The notes under the pieces were generated by a model. The model was not told the DNA's origin. It worked only from the letters and a program-made list of their open reading frames with translations, and did not search any database. Below, piece after piece: positions 1 through 8,600 of a DNA stretch of 64,000 nt. This stretch comes from Olegusella massiliensis (lineage in GTDB: Bacteria; Actinomycetota; Coriobacteriia; Coriobacteriales; Atopobiaceae), in contig NZ_FLLS01000002.1 in assembly GCF_900078545.1 (NCBI RefSeq), forward strand, positions 558,001-622,000, read 5' to 3'. Within the stretch, counting starts at the first letter, position 1. Every line of letters starts with the position of its first letter. A program made the translations under genes and the position numbers.

Positions 1-2081
1 GTCCGCAGCAGCGGAGTCACATTATGAGTCGCAACCGCAAGTGTCGAGGCATTATGTAGAAAGGCAGCAGTAGTAATGGTAATAAACTGCGCCACACCAA
101 GTGCGATGAGCGCAGAGTTGAACATGACAATAAAGTGATACTTACGGTGGATGCGTTGCATAAGTCGCTGCGAGAGTACTCGCAACTCAACAAGAGACTC
201 AAGGGAAGAGCCGTGCACTGAGACATCCGCTACGGCACGCGCAATATCACTTGCATCAGCAAGAGCTACCGATACATTTGCCGCCGCCAGTGCAGGTGAG
301 TCATTAATACCATCACCAACCATTACCACGACATGGCCTTCATCGCGTAGCTGCTGTACAAAATCGCTTTTATCCTCGGGAAGTACCTGAGCATAATAGT
401 GGTCAATACCAAGTTCTGCGGCAACCGTAGCAGCACAGTACTTGGAATCCCCTGTAAGCATCACAACATCCTTGATACCTAAGAGCCGCAACTGGCGAAT
501 AACCTCAGTTGCTTCGAGGCGCAAGGGATCAGAAACACAGATGGCACCCAGCAAACGACCAGCCATTGACACATAAATGTGAGAGCTGTCTGGCTCCTCG
601 CAAATAATCCGTTTGAGCAAATCTTCGTTGCGTGGCACTCCTTCATCTTCGAATATAAAATGGGCTGACCCAATCAATGTGTCCTGACCATCTATCGTTG
701 TTGAGATGCCATGCGCTATCACATAACGCACCTCAGCGTGCAGTTCTCGTTCATGATGTAGCCCGCGTAGCTTTGCTTCACGCACAATAGCGCGTGCTAC
801 GCTGTGGGGGTAATGTTCCTCAACGCAAGCGGCATAGCGCAGCAGAGTATCTTCATCTACATCTGCGCATGTCAACACCCGCTTGACACGTGGTTCTGCC
901 ACGGTAAGCGTGCCTGTCTTATCAAAAACAATTACATCAGCAGCCGCAAGTGCTTCAAGGTATTTGCCACCCTTAACAATCACATTACGGTCAGCTGCCT
1001 CTTTCATCGCACTCATCACTGCGATAGGCGTGGAAATTTTTATTGCACAGGAATAGTCCACCATGAGCACAGCCATAGCCCGCAGGATATTGCGCGTGTA
1101 TACAAAAACACCAAAAAAGGCAGCAAAGCTCCAGGGTACAAGTGCATCAGCAAGTCGTTCTGCACGGCTTTGACTTGCAGCTTTCAACTCTGATGAACTT
1201 TCTACCATCGAAACGAGCTGGTCGATACGCGCGCGTCCTGGGGGTGCTGTTACTTGTACCTGCAGGTCACCATCCTCAAGCGCTGTGCCAGCATAAACAG
1301 TAATACCCTTATCCTTATGTACAGGACGAGACTCGCCAGTCATGCTTGCCTCGTTAAGCTCACCTTCTCCTGCCACAATAAAGCCGTCAACAGGCAAGAC
1401 CTGACCGCTACGAATATGCAAAATATGACCCTCGCGCACATCCGCAAGCGAGACTTCAACGTCAATACCATCTATAATTCGCCACACGGTCTCAGCACGG
1501 GTGAAAAGTCCATCTGCCAAAGCAATGCGAGCGCGTCTCTGTATATGTTCCTGCAGGATATCAGAGATGCCTAGTAGAAAAATAACAGTAGAAGCATCAG
1601 CAAATGCACCGCGCAAAAGCGACACAGTAATTGCTGTTGCATCAAGAACCTCAACAGTCAACTCACCTTTTACCAGTCGCCTCAGACCCTCCCAAATGCG
1701 AGGTATAGCGCGAAGAATAATCATCGCGTATCCGATGGGTCGTGGGAGAAATAGCCTACATAGTAAGCGTTGCGCAACAAGATTGCCCGTTTGCAGGGCA
1801 AAATCGTTGTCCGCCACTGCCATGGACAGCTCACCCTCGTCTGCCTTTTGAGGCAAATTGAGCGTATTGAGATTATCAACTGTCGCCAATACAGCATCAC
1901 GAGCAGCAGGACTACCCGTAACCAATATCGAACCGTTGGCCGTATGAACCTCTGCCGAGTAGACCCCATCGAGCGCCATCAATGCATGCGCAACGCCACG
2001 CGCTTCTTCATCAGAGAAGAGGTACTGCCCACATCTGAGGCGTAGTCTGCCGGGAATGTCAGAGACAATGCGATAGTGCAT
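1..2081 (-). CDS. P1B-type heavy-metal ATPase, FezB-like (3' end cut by window edge)
   Basis: This is a membrane cation-transporting ATPase. About 693 codons read without interruption from an ATG two bases after the preceding gene's stop to the window edge, so only the extreme C terminus is missing. Visible motifs are TGES at residues 248-251, the phosphorylated DKTGT at 387-391, GDGIND at 589-594, and HYPHSV in place of the usual P1B 'HP' signature. The membrane metal-site motif is DYSCA (342-346), not CPC/CPx. The N terminus carries PGRLRLR, an arginine-rich HMA_2-like start, not a CxxC metal-binding domain. From what I know of the family, DYSCA plus an R-rich N terminus marks the P1B-6 group that includes FezB, the ferrosome iron-loading ATPase. 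The metal (iron) is inferred. The gene is translationally coupled to the small gene before it. Confidence 0.85.
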   Translation of the reverse strand, partial: MHYRIVSDIPGRLRLRCGQYLFSDEEARGVAHALMALDGVYSAEVHTANGSILVTGSPAARDAVLATVDNLNTLNLPQKADEGELSMAVADNDFALQTGNLVAQRLLCRLFLPRPIGYAMIILRAIPRIWEGLRRLVKGELTVEVLDATAITVSLLRGAFADASTVIFLLGISDILQEHIQRRARIALADGLFTRAETVWRIIDGIDVEVSLADVREGHILHIRSGQVLPVDGFIVAGEGELNEASMTGESRPVHKDKGITVYAGTALEDGDLQVQVTAPPGRARIDQLVSMVESSSELKAASQSRAERLADALVPWSFAAFFGVFVYTRNILRAMAVLMVDYSCAIKISTPIAVMSAMKEAADRNVIVKGGKYLEALAAADVIVFDKTGTLTVAEPRVKRVLTCADVDEDTLLRYAACVEEHYPHSVARAIVREAKLRGLHHERELHAEVRYVIAHGISTTIDGQDTLIGSAHFIFEDEGVPRNEDLLKRIICEEPDSSHIYVSMAGRLLGAICVSDPLRLEATEVIRQLRLLGIKDVVMLTGDSKYCAATVAAELGIDHYYAQVLPEDKSDFVQQLRDEGHVVVMVGDGINDSPALAAANVSVALADASDIARAVADVSVHGSSLESLVELRVLSQRLMQRIHRKYHFIVMFNSALIALGVAQFITITTAAFLHNASTLAVATHNVTPLLR

Positions 2082-2083
2082 AT

Positions 2084-2398
2084 TTATGCTTTAGCTTCGT
2101 TCTTGATGGCCTTTGCATCAAGTTGCTGCTCGACCTCAGAACGGATGTCTTTTTCTACCTGTTCAAGGCGCTCTTTGACAGCCGCATTGATCTTTGCCTC
2201 ACGACGCGCCTCAGCGTTGAGATCGGCAGCGCCATCAATCACACTCTGCGTGACGTCAGAAACTGCATCGGACACACGCATGCAAGCAGCCGCTGCACGC
2301 ACAGCCCCGTTATGGACCGACTTGCTCTGTGCTGCCACGCCAGCAACGCCTGCGGCAGCAACGCCACCCGCAAAAATCCAAAAGTGCTTCCAGCTCAT
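2084..2398 (-). CDS. Small membrane-anchored protein, DUF6110/FezA-like
   Basis: A 104-aa protein. It has an N-terminal hydrophobic glycine/alanine helix (FWIFAGGVAAAGVAGVAA) followed by a charged, probably helical tail rich in Glu, Lys and Ala. I chose the internal ATG at 2398 because AGAAAGGAA lies just upstream; an ATG at 2425 lacks a good site. It resembles DUF6110 proteins found beside HMA_2-type P1B ATPases. In described ferrosome loci a short membrane protein gene (fezA) precedes fezB, and this one ends two bases before the ATPase start. No enzymatic motif is visible. It probably sits in the same membrane as the ATPase and helps form or shape the compartment (inferred). Confidence 0.75.
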   Translation of the reverse strand: MSWKHFWIFAGGVAAAGVAGVAAQSKSVHNGAVRAAAACMRVSDAVSDVTQSVIDGAADLNAEARREAKINAAVKERLEQVEKDIRSEVEQQLDAKAIKNEAKA

Positions 2399-2428
2399 GG
2401 GTGTTCCTTTCTCACCATTGCTCACAAG

Positions 2429-2451
2429 AAATGTAATTACACTTTACATTT
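2429..2451. promoter_or_regulatory. Inverted-repeat operator upstream of the fez-like operon
   Basis: AAATGTAA, 7 bases, TTACATTT form a perfect 8-7-8 inverted repeat 31-53 bases upstream of the DUF6110 start. It overlaps a ten-base palindrome (TGTAATTACA). The position suits a repressor site for the metal operon; the binding protein is unknown. Confidence 0.4.
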
Positions 2452-2790
2452 TATTATTTGTGGCGGTCTTACTATTTCTTATCTAGATATGATGTTCACA
2501 TTGGCCCGGCAGCCGATCAAAAAGTCCGATGTCGAATACCTTGAAAAAAATATCGTCACCGCAAGACAAGCGAAAAATTAAAAGTAAGAAAACCCATTCC
2601 AAGTCTTATCGATGGCTCCAATGGCTATCGAACTGGTTAGCAAAAAATAGAACAACATAAGCTAGCATCCAAGCAATAATACGCTGGCCACAAAAACGCT
2701 TTTCCTTTGGGTGAATGATTGCCACTGCTTCTACGGAGCATGAGGAGAATAACAGGCCACTCTTCCTGCTCGTGCTGTTGGATGCCAAGC
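2452..2790. other. Intergenic region with a doubtful 60-codon ORF
   Basis: This AT-rich stretch lies between the fez-like operon and vanZ. A 60-codon minus-strand ORF at 2606-2788 has one hydrophobic segment (IIAWMLAYVVLFF) but a weak ribosome site and no recognisable family. I do not call it a gene. Confidence 0.3.
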
Positions 2791-3318
2791 TTACTGATTT
2801 ACATAGAGCAAAAACGCTACCCCAGCTACTGCCAAAATCATGAGAACCGCTGATACAAGGACTATTATTTTGTCCAACACACTTATCTTGTCCCGTACAG
2901 CGCTACTTTTTGTTATGCGCGCCAAGAGGGCATACAACGCAATTCCAAACGCAGCGCCCATCGTATTAGCAATAATATCTGTCACATCCGAGGCTCCAAT
3001 GCTCAGTACAAACTGCAGAGTCTCAAACACAAGGCTGGTAAGAGCAATGATCAAGATAGTTGTTCCAACAGGGAGCTTGCGAAATGCCATGCGCATATAT
3101 ATGCCAAAGGGGATAAAAATCAAAACATTGTCAATAATCTCACGTACATGACCTGAGGTTTCCTCATCGTAATAAAAAGGAATCAGATTGATCTGACGCG
3201 TGGTACTGAGGTCTGCAAGCGAGAACTGCATTTTAAACAGCACTACCCAAGAAAGAAGTACCAGATAAAAAATGAATACAGCAATAATCCCTTTGCTCTG
3301 CTTGCTATTGGACATCAT
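2791..3318 (-). CDS. VanZ family membrane protein
   Basis: A 175-aa polytopic membrane protein. VanZ family marks are NLIPF after the first helix, DNVLIFIPFG before the third, FETLQ in the next helix and SDVTDIIANTMGAAFG before the fourth. VanZ relatives include the teicoplanin-resistance accessory protein, but most homologues have no assigned function. A last hydrophobic helix follows. The start codon overlaps the stop of the XRE gene, so it is the third gene of a DUF2975-XRE-VanZ operon and is probably controlled by that regulator. Confidence 0.88.
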   Translation of the reverse strand: MMSNSKQSKGIIAVFIFYLVLLSWVVLFKMQFSLADLSTTRQINLIPFYYDEETSGHVREIIDNVLIFIPFGIYMRMAFRKLPVGTTILIIALTSLVFETLQFVLSIGASDVTDIIANTMGAAFGIALYALLARITKSSAVRDKISVLDKIIVLVSAVLMILAVAGVAFLLYVNQ

Positions 3319-3542
3319 TCATTGCCTTCCTCATCATCAGACTCATATTCCAATATGTCGCCTGGCTGACACTGCAACTCTTCGCACAGCGCCCCCAAGG
3401 TGCTAAATCGCACCGCGCTAATATGTCCATTTTTTAACTTTGATAGGTTTACATTGGTAATTCCGACTCTTTCGGATAAATCTTTAAGCGATATCTTCCG
3501 ATCTGCCATAACGCGATCAAGCCTAAGCACAATCTTTCCCAT
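3315..3542 (-). CDS. Small XRE/Cro-type HTH regulator
   Basis: A 75-aa protein that is almost entirely one helix-turn-helix domain of the short YozG-like type (SLKDLSERVGITNVNLSKLKNG), with an acidic tail. Such proteins are commonly encoded directly after a DUF2975 membrane protein, as here, and the pair is thought to act as a membrane-linked regulatory unit. The gene overlaps the vanZ start and follows the DUF2975 gene by nine bases. Confidence 0.88.
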   Translation of the reverse strand: MGKIVLRLDRVMADRKISLKDLSERVGITNVNLSKLKNGHISAVRFSTLGALCEELQCQPGDILEYESDDEEGNE

Positions 3543-3551
3543 CGGTACCTC

Positions 3552-4058
3552 CTACAGCGTTTCATCCGACTGAAGCTGCAGTTCACAGGCATAGTCAAAC
3601 ATGAGGAAGAAGGCCACGAAGGTAATTGTCTCAAAAATAGCTGAGAGCAAATTTCCGGCAAGCAAAGCAAGCACTACGGCAACGATTGCCAACGCCAGCA
3701 GTTTTTTGCGAACATCCTCAGTAAATGGCGAGTAACTTTGGGCTACCTGCGCAAAGGTGCTCTGGAGCAAAGTAAAAAATGCAATAACCAGGCCTAGTGC
3801 CACCATGCCAAAAATGGTGAGTGCAAAAATACCAATACCAGACATCAGAACGTCTTGTGTTTTAACGCTAAATCCCAGCACATTCATCCTGCCTAAAAAC
3901 GGAGTAGTAAAAATCTCCGCATGAAGTACTGCATACGCAAACATTCCCAGCAAGAAGAGGGCAAGCACAGCGATTGTGAAAAGCTGCAGGATTCTTGCAA
4001 TGATGGCGAGGGTGTTACACATCCTCTTGAGCTGTGAGATGTTTTCAGACTCTTGCAT
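3552..4058 (-). CDS. DUF2975 membrane protein
   Basis: A 168-aa protein with four predicted transmembrane helices (around residues 17-45, 70-95, 120-135 and 140-158). The size and the position in front of a tiny XRE regulator match DUF2975 proteins. The function is unknown; the usual pairing suggests that it modulates the regulator. The start at 4058 has only a weak purine-rich site upstream. It is the first gene of the operon, with inverted repeats in its promoter region. Confidence 0.8.
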   Translation of the reverse strand: MQESENISQLKRMCNTLAIIARILQLFTIAVLALFLLGMFAYAVLHAEIFTTPFLGRMNVLGFSVKTQDVLMSGIGIFALTIFGMVALGLVIAFFTLLQSTFAQVAQSYSPFTEDVRKKLLALAIVAVVLALLAGNLLSAIFETITFVAFFLMFDYACELQLQSDETL

Positions 4059-4098
4059 GATGACTCGCTTTCACTTCTCTTTAGATACAAATTAGATG

Positions 4099-4155
4099 TT
4101 AAACACTCATTTGTTAATGTTTAACGATAATTATCCTAGAGAGTAAGTTATCGTT
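4099..4155. promoter_or_regulatory. Two inverted repeats upstream of the DUF2975 operon
   Basis: TTAAACA (4099-4105) pairs with TGTTTAA (4118-4124), and AACGATAA (4123-4130) pairs with TTATCGTT (4148-4155). Both are perfect and lie in the promoter region, so they are likely operator sites for the operon's own XRE protein (inferred). Confidence 0.4.
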
Positions 4156-4318
4156 TGTCAATAACTTTTTTGTTCACCAAGTCAACATGGCAAGCATGAC
4201 TGTGTCTTAAAGTCAGCAAAATAGCTAGTCAGCAAAATAGCTGTCTATGTTATTCGCATCGATACTGTTTTTAAGTTTTCGGAATTTATTTGATGTCTCA
4301 ATCAATACGGGAGAAGTA

Positions 4319-5368
4319 CTACTCCCCTATTGCTGTGCAATACGCCAAAGAGCCTGCATCGGCCCAATCACGTTTTCCCGAGCTGATTACCTTTTCGGTC
4401 GAGTATTCATATGCAAGCATGTCGACAATTTGGGGTTCAGCATCGCTGGCTGCGAGTTCTTCTTTATAGACAACATACAAAGCGCATTTCTCATTAGCGG
4501 ATTCGCGGTCATACAGCACATAGGTAATTTGCTTTGCATCCTTGTTGAGTACCAGCTTTGGGACGCCTTTCGCGGTATAAGTAATATCTTTTTCTTCAGC
4601 TTTGCCACTCCCAAAGTGATGGGCTATGGCCACCAAACCCTTAGTAATTTGATTGTTCTGCTGCGCCAGATTATCGTCTGTGCCTTGTATGTTTTCGTCT
4701 GTACCTTGTATGTCAACACTCGAACCAACGGATGAAAACTCATAATTTTCAAGCTGCTTGCCACTATCAAAATCGATGCTTACCACACGCTGATGGGCAT
4801 GGTCATAGGTACAACCAACAAATGTCACCACATCATTCTGCCAGTACACGCTATAACTTCCGCTAGAGCTAACGTCTATGGGAATACTGGCAAACTGACG
4901 CCCTATAAATAATAAATTATTACGCTCATAAAAGTTCATCGAGCCACCGAGCAAAAAAGTTGATTCTTCAGCGACCAAGGTATGCTTGCCGTTAGGTGAT
5001 GAAAACTCATAATAAGAAGAACCTGCCCGCTCAAACAGCTCTGCAAACATCCCAACGAGGCTGCCTAGGATCACCATGACCCACGCAAGCACAATGGCAA
5101 ACTTCGATACTTTGCGTATCGCACGTCTCCAAGCACAAATGAGCCCCCAAATTATCCAAGCAACACAAATCGCTCCCATGAGAAAGTACAGATCCGTTTG
5201 TCTGAAATATACGCCAAGCTTGATGAGCAATATCATTCCTGTCTGCCGCTCAACTACCAGCAGCAGAGCGCATATGGCTAGCCAGCAAGCACTAGCGACA
5301 AGCAGGGCACGCCTTATGCGGACAGTTTTGATATTTCGTATCTTTTCAGAATCAGTCAGCATACTCAT
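4319..5368 (-). CDS. Unknown membrane protein with extracytoplasmic domain
   Basis: A 349-aa protein with three N-terminal hydrophobic helices (about 23-40, 60-80 and 92-110), followed by a soluble domain of some 235 residues that is probably outside the membrane. I do not recognise the family. The soluble part contains SSPNGKHTLVAEES and a beta-rich section reminiscent of small lipoprotein-like domains. A short tandem repeat (IQGTDE/IQGTDD, two 18-base copies near 4677-4712) sits in a linker. The gene stands alone: a 260-bp gap separates it from the DUF2975 operon and a strong hairpin from the adhesin. Confidence 0.8.
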   Translation of the reverse strand: MSMLTDSEKIRNIKTVRIRRALLVASACWLAICALLLVVERQTGMILLIKLGVYFRQTDLYFLMGAICVAWIIWGLICAWRRAIRKVSKFAIVLAWVMVILGSLVGMFAELFERAGSSYYEFSSPNGKHTLVAEESTFLLGGSMNFYERNNLLFIGRQFASIPIDVSSSGSYSVYWQNDVVTFVGCTYDHAHQRVVSIDFDSGKQLENYEFSSVGSSVDIQGTDENIQGTDDNLAQQNNQITKGLVAIAHHFGSGKAEEKDITYTAKGVPKLVLNKDAKQITYVLYDRESANEKCALYVVYKEELAASDAEPQIVDMLAYEYSTEKVISSGKRDWADAGSLAYCTAIGE

Positions 5369-5499
5369 ATCTCTTTTTTGCTGTTACCCTAACAGTTCGA
5401 AAGTCCAGACCTTACTTATCATGGTTAACAACCGTGCTTTCATTATTGTAATTTTGTTGCAAGCTTGGTCGAGTGCACACTAACGTGCACTATACAACG

Positions 5500-5530
5500 G
5501 ACAGGGCCACCCGTAATGGGTGGCCCTGTC
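5500..5530. terminator. Hairpin terminator after the large adhesin
   Basis: GACAGGGCCACCC and GGGTGGCCCTGTC form a perfect 13-bp stem with a 5-base loop, about 80 bases beyond the adhesin stop. The U-tract is poor on both strands. Confidence 0.65.
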
Positions 5531-5606
5531 GCCTCTTATCCGTTACACACTCACACAACGTGAGTGCCAAGGCGTGCCATTGCGAATGCAAGGCACACGT
5601 ATCACA

Positions 5607-8600
5607 CTATTCCTGATTGCTCACACGGCGCCGGCGGAAGAGAAGGCCCGCCGCGAGCGCAAGTGCGCCTGAGGCAACGAGGCTCGTCAGGCTCAAAGCA
5701 GCATCTCCCGTCTGAGGGGTCGCCGCCTTGGCCGTCGGCTTGGCGCTGTCCTTAACGGTCAGCTCCACTACCTTGCCGTCCTCACGAATCTTGACTTCCA
5801 CTGGATCGGAGTTAAGTTCATAGCCCTTCGGCGCCGCCGTCTCCACAACCTCGTAGTCGCCATAGGCAAGCCCCTCAAACATGACGGTGCCGTCTTGCCC
5901 CGTCACGCCTTCAGCAATAACCTTGCCGTTTTGCTTGACCTGGAATGTCGCGCCAGCAAGGAGCTTGGAGGCGTTGGCCGCGTCCACCTTTGAAACCACG
6001 ATAGACCCCTTGACCATACGGTCTTTCACGGTAAGCGCAATCGTTGCGCCATGCTCACGAATCTGAACGGGCATGGGCGTGGCATCAAGCACATAGCCCT
6101 CGGGAGCCTTGGTCTCGACGAGTGTGTAGTCGCCATAGGGGATGTCGCCGAGCGTGAACGTACCGTCCTCCCCCGTGGTGCCGCTCGCCACAGCCTTTTC
6201 TTCCTTCATGAGGGAGAACTCAGCTCCTGCCAGAAGCTTGCTCTCATCGGAGGCGTCAGCCTTCGTTACAGACAGCGAGCCCTTGATACCCTCGTTGCCC
6301 ACCGTTAGCGCAACAACTTGGCCCTCAGTGGTGATGCTTGCCGCATGGGGCGTCTGGTCGAGCACGTATCCCTCAGGCGCCGCCGTCTCTACAACTTGAT
6401 AGTTGCCATAGGGAACATCAGCAAACTCGACTTTTCCGTTTGCGTCCGTCACAGCCTCACGTACCACAACGTCGTCCTGCCTGAGCTGGAAGGTCACGCC
6501 CGGCAGCAGTTTGTCGCCATCGGCGGCGTCCACCTTGGTCACTTGGATGGTGCCATGAATGCGCGTATTAGTGATGGTTGCCACGAGGTGGCCATCCTTG
6601 GTCTCATACGCGTACGACGCCACGTACCCCGTGGGAACCGGTCCCTCTTCCACGGTATAGCGCGCAACCTTGCTCGTCGCAGGATTGTTCACAAGAAGAT
6701 TGTCAAAGCAGCCCTTCCACGGCGTCGCTGAGTCGGGCGCAAGGCTGAGCGCCACGATGTCCTTGCCGTCGATGTCTTTGGCGGCGGCACCGTCAGCAAG
6801 GAGCTTCACGTTGATTGCATCGTGGCTCATGCCCTGCCCATCGGAGCCGTCAGCATTTTTACCCTCGACCCAGAGCTTTCTCACGTCCACCTTGGTGACG
6901 CGCGTGAGACCTACGTTAAGTGCACGCGCATTGGACGAATTGATACTCACGCCAGCAACCAAGGCAGATGTCTGGTCGCTTGCAGCCGTCATGGCCATGC
7001 TCTCGCCCACGGGCGAGAAGCGCACGAAGCGTTCTGCGGAGGTTGAGGCGGGGTCGGTCGGGTTGTATGCCTTAACGGTATAGGTATCAAGTGCGCCGCC
7101 AACGCTTGCCGCCCAGTCCCTGAGTCCCTTGAACTCGTAGTGGCCCTGGGCATCCGTGGTCGCCGTGTCAACGACCTTGCCTCGCGCATCAAGAAGCTCC
7201 ATGCGCACGTCGGCAATCACGTTGGAGGCCTCCGCGGCATCCATCTTGCCGTCGTAGTCGGCATCCACCCAGGCAGTGCCTGCCAGCAAGCCTGGAAGCG
7301 GCGTCATGGCAACGGGCTGACCATAGCGATATCCCTTGCCCGAACCCAAATCACGCAGGTAGATGGGTGTATAGACATCGAGAAGGTTCTTCTCGAAGTC
7401 TTCCTTGGGAACATCGCGCAAGGTGAGGTTGAACTTGAACTGCTCGCGCTGCTTGGCCGCAAAGACGCTGTCTGCCGGAGACTCGATGCGCACAAAGTTC
7501 ACGGCGTCCCAATCCTTCTGCGTCCAAGAGTCGGTATTTGCCTCCTCGGTCCAGGCAAAGCCGCCCCAGTCAAGTGCCTGGCTCGTGGGCGTAGCGTCCT
7601 TGGCATAAAAGACCTTGTAGCCCGCTGGCAGCTCGCTCTTGATGCCGCCATTCAAAAAGAGGTCAAACTGGAATGCTCCCTTGGGCTGGATGGCCTTACC
7701 CCAGTTCTGCCCCTTCTTGGGCACGGGCCAGTACACCTTGAAGCCGTTGGCATCGTTGGTGGTGGGATTGTTTGCAATCAGGCGATAGTCCACCGTGCTG
7801 TTGGCGCCAATGCCCGTCTTGGCAACGCCGTCGTAGGTGATATATTGCGTGTCGGGCTGGGTGGCCATCTTGGCAGCCGACGTCACCACCAGATCCGTGG
7901 GTGCTTTAATTATCCACTTGCCCATGGGCGCACCCAGAAGGTCGTCCGTGCTGCCGTTGCCATTGAGGTCCCACTTGTCCTTGGCAAACCCGTCTTTGCT
8001 ATACACCAAGTCCTCAGTGGTGTCCGTGTCGTACTCATACCACATGAGCTGAGAATATTCGCCCGGTACATCTTTTTCGGGGTCAGACGCAAAGCTCACC
8101 TTCACTTCGACGGGGGCAGTATATGCCCAATACGTCCAGATAATAGCGTAGGGCGTGAGCTTGGACTCCTCGCGCCATGCCACCAAGGGGCCCGTTGCAC
8201 GTGTGTCATAGATGTCTTGTTTGGACGTAAAGCCAGAAAAGTCAAGCTTGTACACCTTGGCGTTAGGATAGGTGGCCTTGAGGGCATCCGAGGCGGGTAC
8301 CTCGTACACGTTTGGCTGCTTGGGGCTGACACGACCACGCTCATCTACGGCGCCGTCTTTGTTCCAGTCTTCCTTTGAGCCATAGACTGAGCGATACGTC
8401 ATCTGAAAGCTCAAATCGTCGCCAAGGGGGCTCACGTAGTAGATGGCCTTGTAGGTTTGCTGACCTTGGGCACTGCCGTCCCACCTAGGATCAAAATAGT
8501 CGAAGGTCGAGTTGTTGATAGTGTCACCAACAGTGAAGACCATGGGATTGCCACCATGATAGGAAAACACCGGACCATGTCCCTGGATGAAGCTCTTGCC

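Noticed and set aside
2606-2788. 60-codon ORF between the fez-like operon and vanZ
   Set aside because: Weak start signal and no recognised family; left as part of the intergenic entry.
5076-5483. 135-codon plus-strand ORF over the unknown membrane protein start
   Set aside because: No ribosome site and antisense to a gene with clear transmembrane segments.
7140-8378. 412-codon plus-strand ORF opposite the TPQTG adhesin
   Set aside because: It is a shadow of a strongly coding minus-strand gene; no ribosome site, no family, and the adhesin frame has clear domains.
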